A stretch of 33,557 bases of DNA, taken from assembly GCA_002428455.1 (NCBI GenBank), contig DIWL01000010.1, positions 1-33,557 of the forward strand, given 5' to 3'. The stretch comes from Anaerolineaceae bacterium UBA6107 (GTDB taxonomy: Bacteria; Chloroflexota; Anaerolineae; Anaerolineales; Anaerolineaceae). Made by a program: the position numbers and the translations under genes. The notes below the pieces were generated by a model, which was not told the origin of the DNA, made no database searches, and saw only the letters and a list, made by a program, of their open reading frames with translations. Shown here piece after piece: positions 6,894 through 15,350 of the stretch (position 1 is its first letter; the number at the start of each line of letters is the position of its first letter).

Positions 6894-8472
6894 AGGTTGG
6901 CGGGAGCAGGTGTGGCATGATCTTGCTCCGCAATGGGACATTCTCATCATTGGAGGCGGCATCACTGCTGCCGGCATCCTCCGCCGCGCCGTGCAAGAGG
7001 GCTACCGCGCGCTACTGGTTGAAGCCGCAGATTTTGCTTCTGGCACTTCCAGTAAGTCCTCAAAGTTGATCCACGGCGGTTTTCGCTATCTGCGCAACAA
7101 GCAGTTCAAAGTCACCCGTGAATCGGTGCGGGAGCGTGAGTGGCTGCTCAAGGAAGCCCGCCACCTGGTCACCCCTCTGGGATTCATTATGCCCTGTCCG
7201 GATGATCTCCACATCGCCCGCCAGTACGGGATCGGTGTTGTGATCTATGATCTCCTCGCCCCCAAGTGGCAACACTCCAAACTTTCGCGCGACCAGATCC
7301 TTAACTGCTGCCCGGAATTGCGCTCCGGTCATCTCGGCAGTGGTTACCTGTATTTCGATGCTGCCATGGACGATGCTCGCCTGGTTTTCCGCCTCATTCG
7401 CGAGGCGGTTGCCGGGGGCGGCACCGCCCTTAACTACACCCGAGCCTCGCAGCTGCTCAAGAATGCACAGGGTGAAGTCTGCGGGGCAGTCCTGTTTGAC
7501 CGGTCTCCGTCCGGGTTGGGAGAAAAAGAGGTCACCGCGCGGGTGGTGATCAACGCCACCGGACCTTGGAGCGATGAACTGCGCGCTGAGGTTGGTGCGC
7601 CCGCTCGCATACGCAAACTACGCGGTTCCCACCTGGTATTCTCACGCGAGCGTCTTCCCCTCCAGCGGGCTGTCTCACTCATGCACCCGCGGGATCACCG
7701 CGCCATGTTCGCCATCCCCTGGGAAGGCGTTTCGCTCATCGGTACTACCGACCTGGACCACACCTTCTCTTTGGCAGATTGTGAACCTTTTTGCACAGCA
7801 GCTGAGATCAATTACATCCTCGAAGCCGCCAATTGTACCTTCCCCTCTCTCGAATTAGCTCAATCCGATGTAGTATCCACTTTCTCCGGACTGCGCCCCA
7901 TTATCAACACCGGACAGGCTGATCCATCAAAGGAATCCCGCGCGCATGTGGTCTGGCAGGAACACGGTCTCATCACCATCACGGGCGGCAAGTACACCAC
8001 CTTCCGCATAATGACGGAACAGGCGTTACAAATGGCAGCACCCCGCCTGCCACATCCTGCCGATCTTTCCGCCAGGAAAAAGTATTTCGACCCCCACCCC
8101 CGTGAACGAGCGTCAATTGAATTGCCGGAAGAAACCTACAGTTACCTCATCGGTAGATATGGGCATGAAACCGCCGCTTTGCTGGCAGCCGCTGGCGTGG
8201 ATGAGAACGAACCCATCCACAATCTGACCAATCTATGGTCCGAGCTCCGCTGGGCAGCCCGCACCGGTGCCGTGGAACATCTGGATGACCTGCTGCTGCG
8301 CCGGATCCGCCTGGGCATGCTCCTGCCCGACGCAGCCCGCGCTGATCTGGACAGGATTGGAGATATTGTGCGTTCAGAACTCGATTGGGACGCCCAACGC
8401 TGGCAAGCGGAGGTCGCCAGGTATTTGGAGATCTATCAAAAGGCATACAGCCCGGCACCAGCCGGATGTTGA
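6883..8472 (+). CDS. glpD: Glycerol-3-phosphate dehydrogenase, FAD-dependent
   Basis: A 529-residue GlpD/GlpA-type flavoenzyme that oxidises sn-glycerol 3-phosphate to DHAP and passes electrons to the quinone pool. It has the FAD motif DILIIGGGITAAGILRRAV (19-37), the family block FASGTSSKSSKLIHGGFRYL, VVINATGPWSDEL, FSGLRPIINTG and GGKYTTFR. The C-terminal domain (about 390-525) is the usual GlpD helical extension. A very strong ribosome-binding site (AGGAGGTG) lies inside the 3' end of the FadR-like gene, and the two genes overlap by 11 bp. In this operon it may supply DHAP for the next enzyme, which resembles alkyl-DHAP synthase, or recover G3P released from lipids. Confidence 0.92.
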   Translation: MWHKGWREQVWHDLAPQWDILIIGGGITAAGILRRAVQEGYRALLVEAADFASGTSSKSSKLIHGGFRYLRNKQFKVTRESVREREWLLKEARHLVTPLGFIMPCPDDLHIARQYGIGVVIYDLLAPKWQHSKLSRDQILNCCPELRSGHLGSGYLYFDAAMDDARLVFRLIREAVAGGGTALNYTRASQLLKNAQGEVCGAVLFDRSPSGLGEKEVTARVVINATGPWSDELRAEVGAPARIRKLRGSHLVFSRERLPLQRAVSLMHPRDHRAMFAIPWEGVSLIGTTDLDHTFSLADCEPFCTAAEINYILEAANCTFPSLELAQSDVVSTFSGLRPIINTGQADPSKESRAHVVWQEHGLITITGGKYTTFRIMTEQALQMAAPRLPHPADLSARKKYFDPHPRERASIELPEETYSYLIGRYGHETAALLAAAGVDENEPIHNLTNLWSELRWAARTGAVEHLDDLLLRRIRLGMLLPDAARADLDRIGDIVRSELDWDAQRWQAEVARYLEIYQKAYSPAPAGC

Positions 8473-8486
8473 GTTAGGAGGAATGA

Positions 8487-10229
8487 ATGGCTGAGAAAAA
8501 GAAGGTAGTTCCCAACTGGTATTCTGAACCCACTCCCCCGGGTACTTACCGCTCTCTATTCAAATGGGGTGACCCGGCGGGCTTCAAACACCCCAACAGC
8601 GGCCTGGTCCGCCTGGTCATGGACACCTTTGATCTGACCGAGGAACAGTTCAAACAACCGCTCGATCTTGGCCTCGATCCGGTGGATGTGGATGTACCGG
8701 TCATGCTCGCCTCTCAGCACGTCCAGGCGTTGAGTGCGCTCTGCGGGGAGGAAAACGTTAGCACTGATACATACACCCGCATCAAATGCTCGTACGGCTA
8801 CGGTATGATCGACGCGCTGCGCTTGAGAAACCGCATCGTGGAAAACCTGCCCGATCTCGTCCTCGCGCCGCGTTCCGCAGAAGAGATCCAGCACATCGTC
8901 GCCTATTGTGATCAGAACGCCATCCCGGTTTACATTCACGGTGCGGGCTCCACGGTGACTCGCGGCAAGGAAGCGGTCAAGGGTGGTATCTCACTGGACA
9001 TGAGCCGCCACATGAATCGGGTGGTCGCCTTCAACGAGACGGATCAAACCATCACCGTGGAAGCCGGCATGACCGGTCCGCAGCTGGAGGAATTGCTCAA
9101 TCACGCCCCTGAACATCTCGGTGCTCAACGCAGCTACACCTGCGGGCATTTCCCGCAATCCTTTGAATATTCCAGCGTGGGCGGCTGGGTGGTCACACGC
9201 GGTGCCGGGCAGAATTCCACCTACTACGGCAAGATCGAAGACATCGTCATTGCACAGAAGTATGCAACCCCGCGCGGCTTGTTCACCACCTGCCCCCACC
9301 CCCGCAGCGCCAACGGCCCTGATTTTGACCAGATCATGATGGGCAGCGAGGGCAGTTTTGGTGTGCTGGTGAACGTCACACTAAAGGTTTTCCGCTGGAT
9401 GCCGGGCAACCGCCGCCGCTACAGCTACATGTTTAAGAACTGGGACGATGCTGTCGAAGCCTGCCGTGAGATCATGCAATGCGAATGCGGTTTTCCTTCA
9501 GTCTTCCGCCTCTCCGATCCGGAGGAAACCGACGTGGCGATGAAGCTATATCACATCGAGGGCACACCGGCTGACACATTCCTCAAGCTCACCGGTTACC
9601 AGCCGATGCAGAAATGCCTCCTCCTCGGGCTGACCGACGGAGAGCGTGGTTACGCGCAAAATGTTAATCGCAAGATCCGCCAGATCTGCCGCAAGCACGG
9701 CGCATTCAACATCAGCTTTGCTCCTGTTGTGTCAAACTGGGAGAAAGGCCGTTTCCGCGACCCCTACATGCGCGAAGACCTGGAGGATTTCGGCATTCTC
9801 ATCGACACACTCGAATGCGCGGTAACCTGGTCACAGATGAAAGAAGTACACGCCAAAGTTCGAGGGTTTGTAAAGAGCCGTCCCAATACTGTCTGCATGA
9901 CCCACATCTCCCACGCCTACCCCCAGGGCGGCAACCTCTATTTCATCTTCATCGGAAAAATCGCTACAATTAAAGAGTACCTTGATTTCCAGTACGGAAT
10001 CTTATCCGCCATCCAGCAAAGCGGTGCTGCCCTCAGTCATCATCACGGTGTCGGCAAGCAGACCTCACCCTGGCTGGAGGGTCAGATTGGCACCCCCCAA
10101 ATGGATGTGATTCGTGCACTGAAGAACCATTTCGACCCGCGCAATATTATGAATCCCGGCGGAACCCTTGGACTGGACATGTCGCCGGAACAGCAGGAAT
10201 TCCGTTGGAGCAAAGACCTGGAGGAATAG
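8487..10229 (+). CDS. FAD-binding oxidase, alkyl-DHAP synthase (AGPS)-like
   Basis: A 580-residue flavoprotein of the VAO/FAD-binding-4 family. The FAD-binding segment IPVYIHGAGSTVTRGKEAV is followed by FEYSSVGGWVVTRGAGQNST and YYGKIEDIVIA, which resembles alkylglycerone-phosphate synthase (FSTVGGWVATRASG...YGNIEDLV in that family). GSEGSFGVLVNVTLKVF and a C-terminal SHHHGVGKQTSPW complete the pattern; the His triad is a hallmark of AGPS. AGPS swaps the acyl chain of acyl-DHAP for a fatty alcohol, the committed step of ether-lipid synthesis. The neighbours GlpD (makes DHAP) and an FGGY kinase fit glycerolipid metabolism. A D-lactate- or glycolate-dehydrogenase-like activity is the alternative. 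TAGGAGGA at 8475-8482 supports ATG 8487. Confidence 0.75.
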   Translation: MAEKKKVVPNWYSEPTPPGTYRSLFKWGDPAGFKHPNSGLVRLVMDTFDLTEEQFKQPLDLGLDPVDVDVPVMLASQHVQALSALCGEENVSTDTYTRIKCSYGYGMIDALRLRNRIVENLPDLVLAPRSAEEIQHIVAYCDQNAIPVYIHGAGSTVTRGKEAVKGGISLDMSRHMNRVVAFNETDQTITVEAGMTGPQLEELLNHAPEHLGAQRSYTCGHFPQSFEYSSVGGWVVTRGAGQNSTYYGKIEDIVIAQKYATPRGLFTTCPHPRSANGPDFDQIMMGSEGSFGVLVNVTLKVFRWMPGNRRRYSYMFKNWDDAVEACREIMQCECGFPSVFRLSDPEETDVAMKLYHIEGTPADTFLKLTGYQPMQKCLLLGLTDGERGYAQNVNRKIRQICRKHGAFNISFAPVVSNWEKGRFRDPYMREDLEDFGILIDTLECAVTWSQMKEVHAKVRGFVKSRPNTVCMTHISHAYPQGGNLYFIFIGKIATIKEYLDFQYGILSAIQQSGAALSHHHGVGKQTSPWLEGQIGTPQMDVIRALKNHFDPRNIMNPGGTLGLDMSPEQQEFRWSKDLEE

Positions 10230-10230
10230 C

Positions 10231-11793
10231 ATGAGTGGAGAACATTTGCTGGCAATAGATGTGGGTACGCAATCCACACGCGCCCTTGTTTTTGACCTGC
10301 AAGGTAACATGGTCGCCAAAGCCCGCGTGGAGATCGAACCGTATTACTCAACCGCCCCCGGCCTGGCTGAACAGGACCCGGAGGTATTCTGGAACGCCTT
10401 GTGTCAGGCCTGCCAACAGGTGCTCGCGCAGCCCGGTGTGGAGAAACAGAATATCGCCGGCGTCGCGCTCACCACCCAGCGTTCCACGCTCATCAACGTG
10501 GATAAGGAAGGCAAACCCCTCCGCCCCGCCATCCACTGGCTTGACCAGCGCCGCACACCCGGCGTCAAACCCGTTGGCGGCTTGTGGGGGATGCTCTTCG
10601 CGGTCGCCGGAATGAAAGAGACTGTCGCCTACCTGCAGGCTGAGGCGGAATGCAACTGGCTTCAGCGTTACCAGCCTGAGATCTGGAACAAGACATACAA
10701 GTACCTCCTCCTCTCCGGTTATCTCACCCAACGCCTAACCGGGCGCTTCGCGGATTCGGTCGGTTGCACCGTAGCCTACATCCCGTTCGATTATAAAAAG
10801 CAGGAATGGAGCGGCAAATCAGATTGGAAATGGCAGGCTGTGCCTGTGCAGCAGGATATGCTGCCCGAACTGGTCAAACCCGCCGATCAGATCGGCGTCA
10901 TCACCGCCCAAGCCGCTGCCGCCACCGGTATTCCTGAGGGATTGCCCCTCATCGCCGCCGCCGCGGATAAAGCCTGCGAAGTGATCGGTGCCGGCTGCAT
11001 CGAGCCGAATATTCCCTGTCTTTCCTACGGCACGACCGCCACCATTAACACCACGCTCGAAAAGTATGTCGAGGTGATCCCCCTCATCCCCCCGTATCCC
11101 TCCGCCGTTCCCGGTTGGTACTCCCTTGAGATCCAGATCTACCGCGGATTCTGGATGGTCTCCTGGTTCAAGCGCGAGTTCGGCATGAATGAGGAGCGCC
11201 TTGCCCAACAGCGCGGTGTTCCGACCGAGGAATTGTTCGATGATCTCGTCAACATAGTTCCGCCGGGCTCGCTCGGTTTAACCTTGCAGCCCTACTGGTC
11301 GCCGGGCCTCAAGATTCCCGGTCCCGAAGCCAAGGGTGCCGTCATCGGCTTTGGGGATGTACATACCCGCTCACATCTCTATCGATCCATCCTCGAGGGC
11401 CTTGCCTACGGGCTGCGTGAAGGCGCGGAGCGCACCAGCAAGCACACCCATGTTCCCATCACCGAGATCAGGGTCAGCGGCGGGGGCAGTCAAAGCAAAG
11501 CCGCCATGCAGCTTACCGCGGATATCTTCGGACTGCCGGCGATCAATCCACATGTTTACGAGACCAGCGGTCTGGGGGCTGCCATCGACCTGGCGGTTGG
11601 TTTGAAGCTGCATCCTGATTTCCCCACTGCAGTGAAGGAAATGACCCGCAAAGGGCAGACCTTCGAACCGATCAAAGAGAATCAGTGCATCTACGACGAT
11701 CTGTACAACCGGGTTTACCTGAAGATGTACAGCCGCCTCAAGCCGCTTTACGATGAGATCCGCAGCATCACCGGTTACCCGCCAAGAGATTAA
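10231..11793 (+). CDS. FGGY-family carbohydrate (glycerol-type) kinase
   Basis: A 520-residue FGGY kinase of the ASKHA fold. The N-terminal ATP/phosphate-1 motif LLAIDVGTQSTRALVFD is clear; GVALTTQRST and AIHWLDQR form the sugar-binding region, and the C-terminal FGGY signature lies around HLYRSILEGLAYGLREGAE with the adenosine motif VSGGGSQSKAAMQLTADIFG. The substrate cannot be read from sequence alone. Context (1 bp after the AGPS-like gene, same operon as GlpD) points to glycerol, dihydroxyacetone or an alkylglycerol rather than a sugar. It is longer than many xylulokinases and lacks the exact glycerol-kinase signatures, so I leave it unnamed. A strong terminator follows. Confidence 0.85.
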   Translation: MSGEHLLAIDVGTQSTRALVFDLQGNMVAKARVEIEPYYSTAPGLAEQDPEVFWNALCQACQQVLAQPGVEKQNIAGVALTTQRSTLINVDKEGKPLRPAIHWLDQRRTPGVKPVGGLWGMLFAVAGMKETVAYLQAEAECNWLQRYQPEIWNKTYKYLLLSGYLTQRLTGRFADSVGCTVAYIPFDYKKQEWSGKSDWKWQAVPVQQDMLPELVKPADQIGVITAQAAAATGIPEGLPLIAAAADKACEVIGAGCIEPNIPCLSYGTTATINTTLEKYVEVIPLIPPYPSAVPGWYSLEIQIYRGFWMVSWFKREFGMNEERLAQQRGVPTEELFDDLVNIVPPGSLGLTLQPYWSPGLKIPGPEAKGAVIGFGDVHTRSHLYRSILEGLAYGLREGAERTSKHTHVPITEIRVSGGGSQSKAAMQLTADIFGLPAINPHVYETSGLGAAIDLAVGLKLHPDFPTAVKEMTRKGQTFEPIKENQCIYDDLYNRVYLKMYSRLKPLYDEIRSITGYPPRD

Positions 11794-11814
11794 TTGATCC
11801 ATCTTCAACTTACT

Positions 11815-11839
11815 GGGCAGGCGGCAGCCTGCCCTTTTT
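11815..11839 (+). terminator. Intrinsic terminator of the fadR-glpD operon
   Basis: An 8-bp perfect GC-rich stem (11815-11822 with 11827-11834), a GGCA loop and T5. Confidence 0.9.
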
Positions 11840-11904
11840 CAACCAACTTCATATAAAATTATCAACAAAAGATTTTATTCACTCTTTTGATTGGAGCTGT
11901 CATC

Positions 11905-13785
11905 ATGCCGGGAATTGATCGTGGACAAATCATTGACGCCCAAGGCCGTGTGCTTATGCTGCGCGGTGTCAACCTTGGCGGCAGCAGCAAAGTACCCGTT
12001 ATTCCGGATGGTTCCACTTACCGCGCCGACGGTTTCTTCGATCACCATTCTGTTTCATTTGTCGGGCGGCCTTTCCCTCTGGAGGAAGCCGACGAACACT
12101 ACTCCCGCTTGCGCTCCTGGGGCTTCAACACCCTGCGCTTCCTGGTTACATGGGAAGCCATCGAACACGCCGGACCCGGTAATCATGATCAGGCTTACCT
12201 GGACTATCTCTATTCCGTGGTGAAGAAGGCAGGTGAGCACGGTTTCTTCGTCTTCATCGATCCGCATCAGGATGTCTGGTCGCGTTTTTCCGGCGGGGAT
12301 GGTGCGCCCGGCTGGACCCTCGAAGCAGCCGGCCTGGACATGACAAAATTTGCGCCCACTGGAGCCGCCATCGTCCACCAGACCCACGGTGACCCCTTTC
12401 CGCGTATGATCTGGCCGACTAACGCCAGCAGGCTTGCCGCTGCCACCATGTTCACTCTCTTCTTCGCCGGTAATGATTTCGCCCCTGCCACCTGTGTGGA
12501 CGGACTACCCATCCAGGATTACCTGCAATCACACTTTCTGCGCGCCATGCAGGCTGTCGCGCAACAGTTGAACGGACTCGATTGCGTCATCGGTTACGAT
12601 GTCTTCAACGAGCCGCAACGCGGTTACATCGGGGTTAAGGATCTGCGCGCTGATCTCGATACGCTCAAAATGGGACCCATGCCCACCCCCTGGCAGGCGA
12701 TCCAGCTCGCCGCCGGTTTTCCGCAGCGCGTGCCCATCTTCCCCCTCGGCATACTGGGGGTCCCCCTCAAGAGACATGTGCTGCTCAACGCAGAACGCGC
12801 ATCCGCCTGGTTGCCCGGCAGAACCTGTGTCTGGCGTGAGAACGGTGTTTGGGACTACGACGCTGATGGTAAGCCGAAATTGCTGCGGCCAGCCCACTTC
12901 GCCTGCGTAGGCGACCGCGATGTGGAGTTCACCCGTGATTACCTGCTCCCCTTCAGCCGCAAATACGCTGAAGCCATCCACACCGTCGCGCCGCGCTCCA
13001 TGATCTTCGTTGAAAACGAGGTGGAGGACGTTTCGCCTGTCTGGCCTGAAGCCTCCGACCATCGCGTGGTTTACGCGCCGCACTGGTACGATGGGATCAC
13101 CCTTATCACCAAGCGCTTCTTTCCCTTCATCGGTTCGGATATGCGCAGCCGGCAGCCGGTCTTCGGTAGAAAGGCCATCCGCCGCTCCTACGCCCGGCAA
13201 TTGGGCATCTTCCGGGAGGAAGGCGCAGTGCAGATGGGCGGCGTTCCGGTGCTGGTCGGCGAGATCGGCATCCCTTATGATATGAATGGAAAACAGGCTT
13301 ACCGCGAAGGTAATTTCTCAGCTCAGTCCCGCGCCATGGACCGCAGCATGAAAGCCATCGAGGACAACCTGTTGAACTGCACCCTCTGGGACTACACATC
13401 CGATAACATCAATCAACGCGGCGATCGCTGGAACGATGAGGATCTTTCCATCTTCAGCCGCGATCAGCAGACAGATCCAACCGATCTCAATTCCGGCGGC
13501 AGAGCGTTGAATGCAATCATTCGACCGTATCCGCTCGCCACCGCGGGCATCCCCCTGCGTCTGGAGTTTGATTACCAAACAGCGGCATTTGAATACTCCT
13601 TCAAAGATGCGGGAGATGGTACGGCCACTTCAACGCACCTCTTCATACCAAATTTTCACTACCCTCGAGGGATCAAAGTCTGGCTTTCGGATGGCGGATA
13701 CCGGCACGACCCCGCGCAGCAATTACTCGAATATACCCCCGGAAAGCTGGATATACATATAATTAAGGTCAATCCTGCGGGTTGA
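11905..13785 (+). CDS. GH5 subfamily-12-like glycosidase (glucosylceramidase / steryl-glucosidase type)
   Basis: A 626-residue cytosolic-type glycoside hydrolase without a signal peptide. The N-terminal block VLMLRGVNLGGSSKVP, the segment VSFVGRPFPLEEADEHYSRL and DPHQDVWSRFSGGDGAPGW are typical of the GH5_12 group, known from fungal EGCrP glucosylceramidases and steryl-beta-glucosidases. The acid/base is probably Glu236 in YDVFNEPQRGYIG and the nucleophile Glu453 in VLVGEIGIPYD. A C-terminal beta-sandwich (about 540-626) is expected. It would cleave beta-glucose from a lipid aglycone. ATG 11905 is chosen because GGAG at 11893-11896 is 8 nt upstream; a TTG at 11887 is less likely. The next gene is a fatty-acid-2-hydroxylase-like protein, which strengthens a sphingolipid or glycolipid role. 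Confidence 0.8.
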   Translation: MPGIDRGQIIDAQGRVLMLRGVNLGGSSKVPVIPDGSTYRADGFFDHHSVSFVGRPFPLEEADEHYSRLRSWGFNTLRFLVTWEAIEHAGPGNHDQAYLDYLYSVVKKAGEHGFFVFIDPHQDVWSRFSGGDGAPGWTLEAAGLDMTKFAPTGAAIVHQTHGDPFPRMIWPTNASRLAAATMFTLFFAGNDFAPATCVDGLPIQDYLQSHFLRAMQAVAQQLNGLDCVIGYDVFNEPQRGYIGVKDLRADLDTLKMGPMPTPWQAIQLAAGFPQRVPIFPLGILGVPLKRHVLLNAERASAWLPGRTCVWRENGVWDYDADGKPKLLRPAHFACVGDRDVEFTRDYLLPFSRKYAEAIHTVAPRSMIFVENEVEDVSPVWPEASDHRVVYAPHWYDGITLITKRFFPFIGSDMRSRQPVFGRKAIRRSYARQLGIFREEGAVQMGGVPVLVGEIGIPYDMNGKQAYREGNFSAQSRAMDRSMKAIEDNLLNCTLWDYTSDNINQRGDRWNDEDLSIFSRDQQTDPTDLNSGGRALNAIIRPYPLATAGIPLRLEFDYQTAAFEYSFKDAGDGTATSTHLFIPNFHYPRGIKVWLSDGGYRHDPAQQLLEYTPGKLDIHIIKVNPAG

Positions 13786-13823
13786 TCATCAAAGATAAAG
13801 ACCATTATTAGTGGAGGTGTTGC

Positions 13824-14459
13824 ATGGCCCATTTACCAACCGATCATAGTGACGTTCCCATCCGATTGTTCAAATCTGATTTCCTCGAATTTTTCTCCCA
13901 CATCAGCCCCATCGCCGTGGTCATCATCTGGCTCCCCGTCGCGCTCTTTTTCCTCATCCGCTCCATTGTCCAAGTTCCAGCGGGCGCGTTCGCAGCGTAT
14001 ATCCCGCTTGGTTTTCTGCTTGGCCTGTTCTTGTGGACCCTTTCCGAATACACGCTGCATCGTTTCCTTTTTCACATGCCCGTCAAGGGTGCCCGCGCGG
14101 AACGCATCGTATTCCTCTTCCATGGCGTCCATCACGCACAGCCGCAGATGAAGACGCGCCTGGTCATGCCCCCTGTTGTTTCCATTCCGCTCGCTGCAGT
14201 TTTTTATGGACTTTTCCACCTCGTATTTGCAGTCCTCTTGAACGCGGGTCAGTGGGTTGGACCGCTTTTCTCCGGTTTCATTATCGGTTACCTCATTTAC
14301 GACCTCACCCATTACGCCACGCACCACTTTCCAATGCGCAGCGGTTATCTCAAGTACATCAAACGCTACCACATGCAGCATCATTACAAAACACCTGACA
14401 AGCGCTTTGGGGTGAGCTCGCCCATCTGGGATCGGGTTTTCAACACCTATCCCCGCTAA
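13824..14459 (+). CDS. Fatty acid 2-hydroxylase-like (sterol desaturase superfamily) membrane protein
   Basis: A 211-residue integral membrane di-iron hydroxylase. His clusters appear in order: SEYTLHRFLFH, FLFHGVHHAQP, YDLTHYATHHFP and KRYHMQHHYKTPDKRFGVSSPIWDR (quoted in part). This set and the ending FGVSSPIWDRVFNT match FA2H/Scs7, which hydroxylates the acyl chain of ceramides at C2. Membrane helices flank the His clusters (about 27-47, 53-75, 118-160). The gene has a strong ribosome-binding site (GGAGGTG) and starts 38 bp after the GH5 gene. Unlike eukaryotic FA2H it has no cytochrome b5 domain. The lipid substrate is not shown here; carotenoid hydroxylation is a less likely alternative. 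Confidence 0.82.
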   Translation: MAHLPTDHSDVPIRLFKSDFLEFFSHISPIAVVIIWLPVALFFLIRSIVQVPAGAFAAYIPLGFLLGLFLWTLSEYTLHRFLFHMPVKGARAERIVFLFHGVHHAQPQMKTRLVMPPVVSIPLAAVFYGLFHLVFAVLLNAGQWVGPLFSGFIIGYLIYDLTHYATHHFPMRSGYLKYIKRYHMQHHYKTPDKRFGVSSPIWDRVFNTYPR

Positions 14460-15329
14460 TTGCCCGTGGATGGGCTGGCGGTTCCTGCAGCAATCTTATT
14501 ACTCACCCTCGGGCTGTGCCTGTTGCTGGCGGTCCCCCTGGTAAAACGCCAGGGTCAAAAAGAGATCCGATCACCGGCAGAATTTAATCTTTTTTACGAA
14601 GATGTCAGCTTCCTCACCGCTGATCACCTGCAGTTGCACGGCTGGTGGATTCCTTCTCCCGCCTCCACCCGCACCGTCATCCTGCTGCATGGGTACGCCG
14701 GCAGCATGGACCCCGACATCCGTTACGCACCTTCCTTGCACAAAGCCGGCTTCAACGTGTTGATGTTCGATTTCCGCGCGCATGCGCGCAGTTCCGGCCG
14801 TCTCACCAGCGTAGGCGCGCTTGAGTCACGTGATGTGCACGCCGCCATCAACCTTGCCCGCGCAAAAGGCAGCCAAAGTATTGGCTTGCTTGGTTTTTCT
14901 ATGGGCGGGCGCGCGGCTATTCTCGCCGCCCCTTATCCTCCGGTCGTAAAGGCAGTAATCTCCGATGGAGCCCCTGCCCGCCTGGTCACCGCAATCACCC
15001 AGGACCTGCTCCTAAGGAAGATCCCGCCCGCCCTTGGCTGGCTGCTTGCTCGTATGATTCTGGTTGGCGCTTCTGTTCTGACGGGTGTAAATTTAAGCAG
15101 GAATGACCTTCACCGCGCGGCAGCGAATCTACCTGGCACACCGGTACTGTTTATCCATGGTGGTCTTGACCGTTACACCACGTCGGAGGAGCTCAACAAA
15201 CTGATGCAACTCGCTGGAACACGTGCCCGCTTCTGGTCTGTGCCGGAGGCAAAGCATCGCAACATCGAAGACACCCGTCCCGATGAGTACCTTGAGCAGG
15301 TGCTCTCCTTCTTGAAAGAGAATCTTTAA
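14460..15329 (+). CDS. Alpha/beta hydrolase, membrane-anchored
   Basis: A 289-residue serine hydrolase. An N-terminal hydrophobic helix (about 7-28) anchors it; the alpha/beta domain follows with oxyanion-loop VILLHGYAG, nucleophile elbow LLGFSMGGRA, acid GGLDRYTT and catalytic His in EAKHRNIED. It belongs to the BAAT/dienelactone-like esterase groups; the substrate is unknown. The start is uncertain: TTG 14460 directly follows the stop of the hydroxylase gene and GTG 14466 is also in frame. Neither has a good Shine-Dalgarno, so translation is probably coupled to the gene upstream. Position beside the GH5 and FA2H-like genes makes a lipid esterase role attractive but unproven. Confidence 0.82.
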   Translation: MPVDGLAVPAAILLLTLGLCLLLAVPLVKRQGQKEIRSPAEFNLFYEDVSFLTADHLQLHGWWIPSPASTRTVILLHGYAGSMDPDIRYAPSLHKAGFNVLMFDFRAHARSSGRLTSVGALESRDVHAAINLARAKGSQSIGLLGFSMGGRAAILAAPYPPVVKAVISDGAPARLVTAITQDLLLRKIPPALGWLLARMILVGASVLTGVNLSRNDLHRAAANLPGTPVLFIHGGLDRYTTSEELNKLMQLAGTRARFWSVPEAKHRNIEDTRPDEYLEQVLSFLKENL

Positions 15330-15350
15330 GCATTTGCAGTGGAGGAATCA

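Noticed and set aside
12529..13200. A 223-codon minus-strand frame inside the GH5 gene
   Set aside because: It is antisense to a well-supported catalytic domain and lacks a promoter or family similarity.
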